In this document: piece by piece, positions 57,464-64,000 of the stretch
Layout of the letters: the number at the start of each line of letters is the position of its first letter
How positions within the stretch are numbered: the first letter of the stretch is position 1
Assembly (NCBI GenBank): GCA_903823025.1
Contig: CAIJRK010000058.1
Location: 62,001 to 126,000, forward strand
Length of the DNA stretch: 64,000 nucleotides
Direction of reading: 5' to 3'
Origin: an uncultured beta proteobacterium
Lineage (GTDB): Bacteria; Pseudomonadota; Gammaproteobacteria; Burkholderiales; Burkholderiaceae_C
Position numbers and translations under genes: made by a program
The notes under the pieces: model-generated
What the model was told of the DNA's origin: nothing
Seen by the model: only the letters and a program-made list of their open reading frames with translations
Database searches by the model: none

Positions 57464-58588
57464 TTAAGACGCAGGCTTTGAGAGCGTCGCAGGCGCGGCC
57501 TGAGCGGTAGCGGGGGTGCGGGTTTTGAGCAGTCGCGCCACCAGCCCGACCGGGCCGGTTTGCCACCAGTGACGCACGCCGCGTCGCGGTTGACCCGCCG
57601 CTTGCGTGATGCGGTCCAGCGAAATCGCCAGTAACACAATACCCAAACCACCGACGGTGGCCAGGCCCATGTCCAAGCGACCAATGCCGCGCAACACCAT
57701 CTGGCCCAAACCGCCGACGGCAATCATGGACGCAATCACGACCATGGACAGCGAGAGCATCAACGTCTGATTCACGCCCGCCATGATGGATTGCATCGCC
57801 AACGGCAGTTGCACTTTGCGCAGCATCTGCCAAGGCGAAGCGCCATAAGCACGCGCCGCTTCAATCAGATCAGGACGCACTTGGCGAATGCCCAGATTGG
57901 TCAGGCGCACCAAAGGTGGCAGCGCAAAGATGATGGTCACAATCACGCCTGGCACGTTACCGATGCCAAACAACATGACCACCGGCACCAGATAAACAAA
58001 GGCAGGCGTGGTTTGCATGGCGTCCAACACAGGCCGCGTCAAGCGCTGAATGCGGTCACTGCTAGCCAGCAAAATGCCCAGCGGCAAACCCAGCACCAGA
58101 CAAAAAACCAGTGACGTCAACACCAGCGACAGCGTCACCATAGCCTCGGGCCAAATGCCCAGCATCACCACCACGGCCAGCGACACCACGGTGCCCAGCG
58201 CCACCGCTTTGCCCGCAAATTGCCAGGCCAGCAAGCCAAAGATAGCGACCATCGCCAGCGATGGCACACTTTGCAACAACGCCTCAATCCAGGTCAATAT
58301 GCCATCAATTGGCTCGCGCACGGTCTGGAAAAATGGGCGAAAGTGCAGCACCACCCATGCGAGGCCCTGGTTAATCCAGTCCTCCACCGGCATTGAGCCG
58401 TCCCACAGGTTCTGAATCTGCCAGCCGCTATCGGCACCGCCGTCAGCGGGCAAGGCGGCCACGGGTGCATCCAGCCAGTTGGCTTCAGCAGCGGGGGTCT
58501 CAACGGTGGCCGCAGCGGGTTCGTCGGTAGCCGTTAACCAAGGATTACCTTCTGCGGGGGGATTCTCGGGAGTTTGTGTGTTTTGCAT
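57464..58588 (-). CDS. proW: Glycine betaine/proline ABC transporter permease
   Basis: 374 residues with an N-terminal Pro/Ala/Glu-rich cytoplasmic stretch (1-70), then about seven membrane helices. The binding-protein-dependent permease motif is EAARAYGASPWQMLRKVQLP, the coupling helix that meets ProV. The gene lies 57 bases from proX and 21 from proV, so all three are one operon. Confidence 0.93.
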   Translation of the reverse strand: MQNTQTPENPPAEGNPWLTATDEPAAATVETPAAEANWLDAPVAALPADGGADSGWQIQNLWDGSMPVEDWINQGLAWVVLHFRPFFQTVREPIDGILTWIEALLQSVPSLAMVAIFGLLAWQFAGKAVALGTVVSLAVVVMLGIWPEAMVTLSLVLTSLVFCLVLGLPLGILLASSDRIQRLTRPVLDAMQTTPAFVYLVPVVMLFGIGNVPGVIVTIIFALPPLVRLTNLGIRQVRPDLIEAARAYGASPWQMLRKVQLPLAMQSIMAGVNQTLMLSLSMVVIASMIAVGGLGQMVLRGIGRLDMGLATVGGLGIVLLAISLDRITQAAGQPRRGVRHWWQTGPVGLVARLLKTRTPATAQAAPATLSKPAS

Positions 58589-58609
58589 AGGGTCAATAAG
58601 CCTTCAGGG

Positions 58610-59824
58610 TCAGGGAGTGGGCACCACGGGGGTGTCGCGGTCCAGAAATTTCAAGAGCGTGGTTTTGCTGATGGCACCGCAATAGCGCCCGTCTTGCGTG
58701 ACCACCGGGACGGCGTAAGGCGTTTGCGCCACTTGACCAAACAGCTCGCTCACCAAAGCATCAGCGGCAATCGGCTGCACATCGGGCAAATAAACATGCG
58801 CCAAACCAAGCGGCCCGACGTGTTCATGTAAAGCTGCGCGCAAGCTATCCGCCGAAACCACCCCCAAAAACTGTTGCGTCGGACTGACAACATAGGCGTA
58901 ATTGCGGTCTTCGTCTTCCAACATCTTGAGCGCGGCGCGGGACCCCCGGCTGGGATGCTCGGACACCACGATTTGCGTCTTGCGCGCAATGTCGGCGGCT
59001 TTGAAAACAGCGGCGGCATCCACGCCATAAATAAAGCTGCGCACGTAGTCATCCGCCGGGTTGCGCAGAATCTCTTCCGGGGTGCCGACCTGCACCACAT
59101 GCCCGTCTTTCATGATCGCAATGCGGTCGCCAATGCGCATGGCCTCGTCCAGATCGTGCGAGATAAAGACCACCGTGCGGCGTTTGATTTGTTGCAGTCG
59201 CAGGAGTTCTGATTGCATCTCGGTGCGGATGATGGGGTCTAGCGCCGAGAAGGCTTCATCCATCAACAAGATAGAAGGGTCTGAGGCCAGGGCGCGGGCT
59301 AGGCCGACGCGCTGTTGCATCCCGCCCGAGAGTTCGTCCGGATAACTGGCGCCCCAGCCGGTCAAGCCCACTTGTTCCAGCGCGAGGGCGGCTTGGGCCG
59401 AGCGTTCAGCGTGCCCGACACCGGCCAGTTCCAGACCAAAAGCCGTGTTGTCCAGCACCGTCATGTGCGGCATTAACGCAAATGACTGGAACACCATGCT
59501 GATGTCTTTGCGGCGCAAGGCGCGCAGTTGGCTGTCAGACAATTGGTTGATGTCATTGCCATCCACCACGATGGTGCCGGAGGTCGGTTCTATCAAGCGA
59601 TTGAGCATTCGCACCAGGGTCGATTTGCCCGATCCGGACAAGCCCATGATGACGAAAATTTCGCCCGCTTCAATTGTGAAGTTGGCGTCAAAAACGCCGA
59701 TGGAACTGCCGGTTTTCGCCAGAATTTCTGGCTTGCTACAGCCTTGTTTGACGAGTGCCAGTGCTTCTTGCGATTTCTCGCCGAACACTTTGAACACATG
59801 GTTGATGCAAATTTGCTTGGCCAC
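58610..59824 (-). CDS. proV: Glycine betaine/proline ABC transporter ATP-binding protein
   Basis: 404 residues. ABC motifs: Walker [11 protein letters not shown]-loop [11 protein letters not shown], signature [10 protein letters not shown], Walker [13 protein letters not shown], switch [10 protein letters not shown]. Two C-terminal CBS domains (about 275-400), typical of ProV, sense ionic strength in relatives. The start is GTG with GAGGAGGTA in front, a strong ribosome site. Confidence 0.95.
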   Translation of the reverse strand: MAKQICINHVFKVFGEKSQEALALVKQGCSKPEILAKTGSSIGVFDANFTIEAGEIFVIMGLSGSGKSTLVRMLNRLIEPTSGTIVVDGNDINQLSDSQLRALRRKDISMVFQSFALMPHMTVLDNTAFGLELAGVGHAERSAQAALALEQVGLTGWGASYPDELSGGMQQRVGLARALASDPSILLMDEAFSALDPIIRTEMQSELLRLQQIKRRTVVFISHDLDEAMRIGDRIAIMKDGHVVQVGTPEEILRNPADDYVRSFIYGVDAAAVFKAADIARKTQIVVSEHPSRGSRAALKMLEDEDRNYAYVVSPTQQFLGVVSADSLRAALHEHVGPLGLAHVYLPDVQPIAADALVSELFGQVAQTPYAVPVVTQDGRYCGAISKTTLLKFLDRDTPVVPTP

Positions 59825-59898
59825 GGTGTGTACCTCCTCGGTCGTTGGGTTTCATACAACCCGACCGGTTTGGTGCGGGTCCAAAAACGACCTGCGTC

Positions 59899-59927
59899 AT
59901 TTCATAAGACCGCCAACTCTACGTCAA
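59899..59927 (-). promoter_or_regulatory. Candidate promoter of proVWX
   Basis: On the minus strand TTGACG (59927-59922) and TGAAAT (59904-59899) are separated by 17 bases, 75 bases before the GTG of proV. The -35 is good, the -10 fair. Confidence 0.4.
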
Positions 59928-59998
59928 TCACAATTGTTGCAAATAATTACACGTCTTAAATCCACACACCGCCACCGAATTACGGTAGCTAAATCAGC

Positions 59999-60988
59999 CT
60001 ATTGAACGGCGGCACTCGCGGGCGGCAGAGGACTGCTGGACTTGAAAATATGCGCCACATCGACCGGGTCAAACGGGTATAGCACGCCGCAAAACTCACA
60101 GCCTACTTCGATGTCACCGCGTTCGGCGATGATGCTTTGCGCCTCCTCAAGACCGAGTCCGAGAATCATGTTGCTCACCCGCTCACGGCTGCAAGTACAC
60201 GAGAAGTGAGGCACCGCATCGCCCGCTTGGGGTTCAAAAAGAACCAGCGTTTCTTCCCAAAACAAGCGTTTAAGAATCGTCTCGACATCCAGCGTCAACA
60301 ACTCCTCGCGTTTTAAGGTGGAGGCCAAAATAGCGATGCGGTTGTAGTGTTCGTTGAGGCCAATTTCATCCTCATTGGCCTCGCTCACCAAACTACCGGC
60401 CAGGTTGCCAACACCTTGCAGCGGCAAACGTTGAATCAAAAGTCCTGTAGCGACTTTGTCATCAGCGGCCAGCACCAGCGTGGTGTCTAGCTGTTCGCTT
60501 TGCAGCATGTAGTGCGCCAACACGTCGCTCAATTTCTCCAGTTTCTCGTGCGCATCACCAAATAAAGGCACCACGCCTTGATAGGCTTGCTGCCCCGGAA
60601 AACGATTCTTGGGGTCGAGTGTGATGGCGCATTTGCCCTCGTTGTTGACGTTGACCATGGCGCTCAAAGAAGCGTCTGGCGCCACATCGCCGATGACGGT
60701 CGCCGTGGCCCGCAAACCAAAATCAGGCTGCACTTCTACAACAGCCAGTTTGACCGGGCCATCGCCCACAATTTGCAAAATCAGCGAGCCGTTGAACTTG
60801 ATGCTGGATTGCATCAAAACCGCTGCCGCCGTCATCTCACCCAGCATGTTTTGCACCGGCAACGGATAGGCACCCGCTGACTTGTTAGAGGCCCGGCGCT
60901 GCAAAACTTCAGTCCATGCATCGGTCAAGCGCACCAGCACACCGCGCACCGGCAGGCCTTCAAATAAAAACTTGTGAATTTCAGACAC
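59999..60988 (-). CDS. hslO: Hsp33 redox-regulated chaperone
   Basis: Chaperone switched on by oxidation. 329 residues; the C-terminal zinc-binding pattern CxC...CxxC is seen as CTCSRERV and CEFCGVLY, and the N-terminal domain begins FLFEGLPVRGVLVRL. The start is GTG at 60988 preceded by GGAAAAG. Downstream of the gamma-carbonic anhydrase gene by 32 bases, same strand, so likely co-transcribed. Confidence 0.94.
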   Translation of the reverse strand: MSEIHKFLFEGLPVRGVLVRLTDAWTEVLQRRASNKSAGAYPLPVQNMLGEMTAAAVLMQSSIKFNGSLILQIVGDGPVKLAVVEVQPDFGLRATATVIGDVAPDASLSAMVNVNNEGKCAITLDPKNRFPGQQAYQGVVPLFGDAHEKLEKLSDVLAHYMLQSEQLDTTLVLAADDKVATGLLIQRLPLQGVGNLAGSLVSEANEDEIGLNEHYNRIAILASTLKREELLTLDVETILKRLFWEETLVLFEPQAGDAVPHFSCTCSRERVSNMILGLGLEEAQSIIAERGDIEVGCEFCGVLYPFDPVDVAHIFKSSSPLPPASAAVQ

Positions 60989-61020
60989 GCACTTTTCCGT
61001 TCTCTGTATAAATCTAAAAA

Positions 61021-61545
61021 TCAGGCAATTTTGCTGAAACTCGCCCGGTAGCGACGCGCATTGTCCACGTAATGCCGGGCGCTTTGCAACAAGCCTTCCA
61101 ACTGCTCGGGCGTGAGTTGGCGAACCACCTTGGCCGGGCTGCCCATGATCATGGAGCCATCCGGGAATTCCTTGCCTTCGGTGACCAAAGAACCCGCGCC
61201 GACCAAACAGCCTTTGCCGATTTTTGCGCCGTTGAGCACGATGGCACCAATGCCAATCAGAGAGCCGTCGCCCACGGTGCAGCCGTGCAACATCACCTTG
61301 TGCCCGACCGTCACATCGTCGCCAATGGTTAAGGGTTTGCCGACATCGGCGTGCAGCACGCTCAGGTCTTGAATGTTGGTGCGCTGGCCAATTTGGATGG
61401 TCGCCGTGTCGCCCCGAATTACCGTGCCAAACCAGACACTTGTGTCATCGCCCAACTCAACCGTGCCTATCACTTGCGCACTGTCGGCGACCCAGGCCGA
61501 GTCTGAAATTTGGGGGGTTGCACCGTCAAGTTCATAGATTGCCAT
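61021..61545 (-). CDS. Gamma-carbonic anhydrase family protein
   Basis: 174 residues of hexapeptide left-handed beta-helix, with the metal-binding histidines in [17 protein letters not shown] and the start [14 protein letters not shown]. Many in this family are not carbonic anhydrases (YrdA-like). The distinctive ends [21 protein letters not shown] and RYRASF are normal. Paired with hslO. Confidence 0.9.
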   Translation of the reverse strand: MAIYELDGATPQISDSAWVADSAQVIGTVELGDDTSVWFGTVIRGDTATIQIGQRTNIQDLSVLHADVGKPLTIGDDVTVGHKVMLHGCTVGDGSLIGIGAIVLNGAKIGKGCLVGAGSLVTEGKEFPDGSMIMGSPAKVVRQLTPEQLEGLLQSARHYVDNARRYRASFSKIA

Positions 61546-61661
61546 ATCGATTTTTTCCTTTAATGTTCGTGGAATTGTACGGACGGAATGCCTAATCGCG
61601 TGGCGACAACGGCAGAAGAAACGCGCAAATTCGCCGGTATCGAGGCTGGTATTCTTGGCGC

Positions 61662-62579
61662 GTGAATTACGCTCAACTTTTATTTCCCGACTTCTCCCTG
61701 ATTTTGTGTGGCTACCTGGTGTGCCGTTACACCGCGCTTAACCGCCTAGTCTGGGCGCAGGCTGAAACGCTGGTTTATTTTTTATTCTTTCCGGTCTTGT
61801 TGTTTCACTCCATTGTGAAAAGCCCGCTGGATGTGGCGGCCGCCTCCAGTCTGATTGGGGCAGGCTGGGCCTTGATGTTTACCGGTATCGCGCTGGCTTA
61901 TTCATTGCCGCATTGGCCGTGGCTGGGGCGACACATAGCGCACCGACAGCACGCCGCCAGCACGCAAATAGCGTTTCGGTTTAACTCCTTCATTGCGTTG
62001 GCGTTGGCCGACCGTCTGGCGGGGCCGCAAGGCACGCTGATGATTGCGGTCTTGATTGGCGTGTGTGTGCCGCTGACCAACATCGCCGCCGTGTGGCCCA
62101 TGGTGCGCCATGCCGAACGCGGTTTTTTGCGTGAATTGATGCGCAACCCGCTCATCATTGGCACCGCCTCCGGTCTGGCGGCCAACTTGCTGGGCTTCAC
62201 GATGCCGATCTGGCTGGAACCCACCGTGACCCGTATTGGCGCAGCCGCCTTGGCGCTGGGTCTGATGGCGGCTGGTGCGGGGATGCAGTTTGGCGCCCTC
62301 AAAAAAGCCAAAACATTGGCCATTGCGCTGCTGGTGATGCGTCACTTTTTGTTGCCGCTGGCGGCGTTGGGCTTGTCGTATCTGTTTCAACTTGACCCGC
62401 TTCAAGCGACCGTGCTGCTGGCTTTTTCTGCCTTGCCCACGGCCTCCAGTTGCTACGTGCTGGCCGCCCGCATGGGTTATGACGGCGCCTATGTGGCCGG
62501 GTTGGTCACGCTATCGACCGTCTTGGGCATGTTGAGTTTGCCCTTTGCGCTGGGCGTGTTGCGCCCGCTTTATCCCTGA
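61662..62579 (+). CDS. AEC-family transporter
   Basis: 305 residues with about ten hydrophobic segments, auxin efflux carrier/membrane-transport superfamily, with [34 protein letters not shown] and [18 protein letters not shown]. Transport role inferred from family; substrate unknown. Its stop overlaps by 10 bases that of convergent queG. Confidence 0.85.
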   Translation: MNYAQLLFPDFSLILCGYLVCRYTALNRLVWAQAETLVYFLFFPVLLFHSIVKSPLDVAAASSLIGAGWALMFTGIALAYSLPHWPWLGRHIAHRQHAASTQIAFRFNSFIALALADRLAGPQGTLMIAVLIGVCVPLTNIAAVWPMVRHAERGFLRELMRNPLIIGTASGLAANLLGFTMPIWLEPTVTRIGAAALALGLMAAGAGMQFGALKKAKTLAIALLVMRHFLLPLAALGLSYLFQLDPLQATVLLAFSALPTASSCYVLAARMGYDGAYVAGLVTLSTVLGMLSLPFALGVLRPLYP

Positions 62580-63667
62580 AAAGTCAGCCCTGCCAAGGCC
62601 CAATCTACATGCTCACGCACCAACGCACTCGGATGCTGTGCCCGCAACGCCAGCGCCTCCACCAGCGCCGGGTCAGCGCTGAGGCGCAACGCATTGCCCA
62701 TTGCCACCGCGATGTTGCGTAGCCAGCGCTCATGACCGATGCGCCGAATGGGGCTGCCTTCGGTCAGGCGCAAAAAGTCGGCTTCAGTCCAGCTAAAGAG
62801 CGTCACCAATTGACTGCCCGCCAAGCCTTTGCGTTCGTCAAAATCAGGCAAGGCGCTGCGTTGCGCAAACTTGTTCCACGGGCAAATGAGCTGACAGTCA
62901 TCACAGCCGTAAATGCGGTTGCCGATCAAGGGGCGAAATTCCAGCGGAATCGGCCCGGCATGTTCAATCGTCAGGTAAGAGATACAACGCCGGGCATCGA
63001 GCTGATGCGCCGCCACGATGGCTTGCGTCGGGCAAATGTCAATGCAGGCCCGGCAACTGCCACAGTGACCTGACACCGGCTCGGTGGGCGGCAGCGCCAT
63101 ATCCAGATAAATTTCACCCAGAAAAAATGTCGAGCCCGCCTCACGACTGAGCAGCAGCGTGTGCTTGCCGCGCCAGCCTTGACCGCTGCGCGCGGCTAAT
63201 TCGGCCTCCATCACGGGTGCGGAATCAGTGAACACGCGATGCCCGAACGGCCCCAATTCTTCAGCGATGCGGTCACTTAATTGTTGCAAGCGCTTACGTA
63301 AAACTTTGTGATAGTCACGCCCACGGGCGTAAACGGAGACGATGCCTTCGCTGGGTCGCGTCAGTCGGTCAAATTCAAGGGTTTGCCAGTGGGACGGCGT
63401 GGCAGCGGGCAGGTAATCCATGCGGGCGGTAATCACGCTCACTGTGCCGGGCACCAGTTCAGCGGGGCGGGCGCGTTTGAGGCCATGCGCGGCCATATAA
63501 GCCATGTCGCCATGAAAGCCTTCGGCCAACCAAGCCGATAATCCTGATTCAGATGAAGATAAATCCACCCCTGCGACGCCAATTTGAGAAAATCCCAACT
63601 CTTGGCCCCACACCCTAATTTTGGAAACCCACTGGCTGCTATTGATATGAATGCTGGAATTGATCAC
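62570..63667 (-). CDS. queG: Epoxyqueuosine reductase QueG
   Basis: Last step of queuosine tRNA modification, a cobalamin and [4Fe-4S] enzyme. 365 residues. Cluster ligands seen as CGSCRACIDICPT and CDDCQLICPW; also SREAGSTFFLGEIYLD. I chose the GTG at 63667 because the longer frames lack a usable start near the conserved N-terminus and would run far into tsaE; overlap with divergent tsaE is then 21 bases. Confidence 0.92.
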   Translation of the reverse strand: MINSSIHINSSQWVSKIRVWGQELGFSQIGVAGVDLSSSESGLSAWLAEGFHGDMAYMAAHGLKRARPAELVPGTVSVITARMDYLPAATPSHWQTLEFDRLTRPSEGIVSVYARGRDYHKVLRKRLQQLSDRIAEELGPFGHRVFTDSAPVMEAELAARSGQGWRGKHTLLLSREAGSTFFLGEIYLDMALPPTEPVSGHCGSCRACIDICPTQAIVAAHQLDARRCISYLTIEHAGPIPLEFRPLIGNRIYGCDDCQLICPWNKFAQRSALPDFDERKGLAGSQLVTLFSWTEADFLRLTEGSPIRRIGHERWLRNIAVAMGNALRLSADPALVEALALRAQHPSALVREHVDWALAGLTFQG

Positions 63668-64000
63668 CCGCCCATTGTAAAAAGTCTGGTCTGGTCTGAC
63701 GAAGCCGCCACACAATTATTTGCGACAGCTTTGGCCGCACAGCCAGCGCTGCGCTGGGCCTTTGTCGAACTGCACGGCGACTTGGGCGCGGGCAAAACCA
63801 CACTGGTGCGCCACTTGTTGCACGCACTGGGCGTGCAAGGCCGGGTTAAAAGCCCGACCTATGCGGTGGTGGAACCCTATGAATTGCCCGACCTGAATGT
63901 CTGGCACTTTGACTTTTATCGCTTCAACGACCCGCGTGAATGGGAAGAGGCCGGCTTTAGAGACATCTTTGCCAGTCCCGGCCTCAAGCTCGCCGAGTGG
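63647..64000 (+). CDS. tsaE: tRNA threonylcarbamoyladenosine biosynthesis protein TsaE (3' end outside window)
   Basis: P-loop ATPase needed for t6A37 modification of tRNA. ATG at 63647 opens MNAGIDHPPIVKSLV, followed by FVELHGDLGAGKTTLVRHLL (Walker A), VKSPTYAVVEPYEL and VWHFDFYRFNDPREWEEAGF, all TsaE hallmarks. The frame is still open at the right edge, after about 118 codons, so the gene is truncated by the window. Its 5' end overlaps queG by 21 bases head to head. Confidence 0.93.
   Translation, partial: MNAGIDHPPIVKSLVWSDEAATQLFATALAAQPALRWAFVELHGDLGAGKTTLVRHLLHALGVQGRVKSPTYAVVEPYELPDLNVWHFDFYRFNDPREWEEAGFRDIFASPGLKLAEW

Overview
The window looks like chromosome from a betaproteobacterium of the Burkholderiales, most likely Comamonadaceae-like. 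This rests on gene content and order only: a phasin, a type II 3-dehydroquinase, CIO-type cytochrome bd with a GbsR regulator, UppP, Hsp33, queG next to tsaE, and the many short proteins typical of that group. By eye most genes are moderately GC-rich (mid to high fifties percent). I see no rRNA, tRNA, CRISPR array, intact insertion sequence or prophage.

Layout. 1-12.65 kb: housekeeping genes (mogA 3' part, cysE, trmJ, suhB, a phasin, mutS, a lone bacterial proteasome homologue Anbu, uppP, a PACE efflux protein, a zinc alcohol dehydrogenase, glnS). 12.7-20.0 kb: an accessory, AT-richer, defence-like island between glnS and a normal chromosomal block. It holds an Sll1717-type P-loop ATPase, a phospholipase-D-fold protein, a truncated zeta-toxin-like gene, a complete single-chain Eco57I-type restriction-modification enzyme whose specificity part is visibly AT-rich, a decayed AlbA_2/RecG-like gene and a small acidic protein. 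20.2-40.2 kb: mostly chromosomal genes (RcnB-like protein, rluE, terB, a DsbG-like lipoprotein, a SNF2 helicase paired with a SWIM protein, two MFS transporters, DHH phosphoesterase, ferredoxin, YlqF GTPase, ypfH, a quinone reductase-like protein, arfB, trhP, aroQ, gbsR-cydA-cydB, aroC).

40.4-46.4 kb: the most interesting block. On the minus strand three genes run together: a large protein with a possible E/D/QxK nuclease region and a glycine-zipper C-terminus, a pentapeptide-repeat protein with a very AT-rich repeat tract, and a Ycf46-type AAA+ ATPase. Divergent from them are a DUF2442-like protein and a WYL-domain regulator. WYL regulators commonly control phage-defence and stress genes, so I propose this five-gene set as a candidate undescribed conflict or stress system (inference).

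46.6-64 kb: chromosomal again. A CBS-domain protein, a tripartite RND efflux operon (outer-membrane protein, adaptor, pump), YihY, DUF2069 protein, an FAD-linked dehydrogenase, the proVWX glycine-betaine importer, hslO with a gamma-carbonic anhydrase, an AEC transporter, queG and the 5' part of tsaE.

Two chromosomal enzymes carry substitutions at catalytic residues: SuhB has Asn instead of the second metal-binding Asp, and YpfH has Ala in place of the nucleophile Ser. A perfect FNR-type box precedes gbsR-cydAB.
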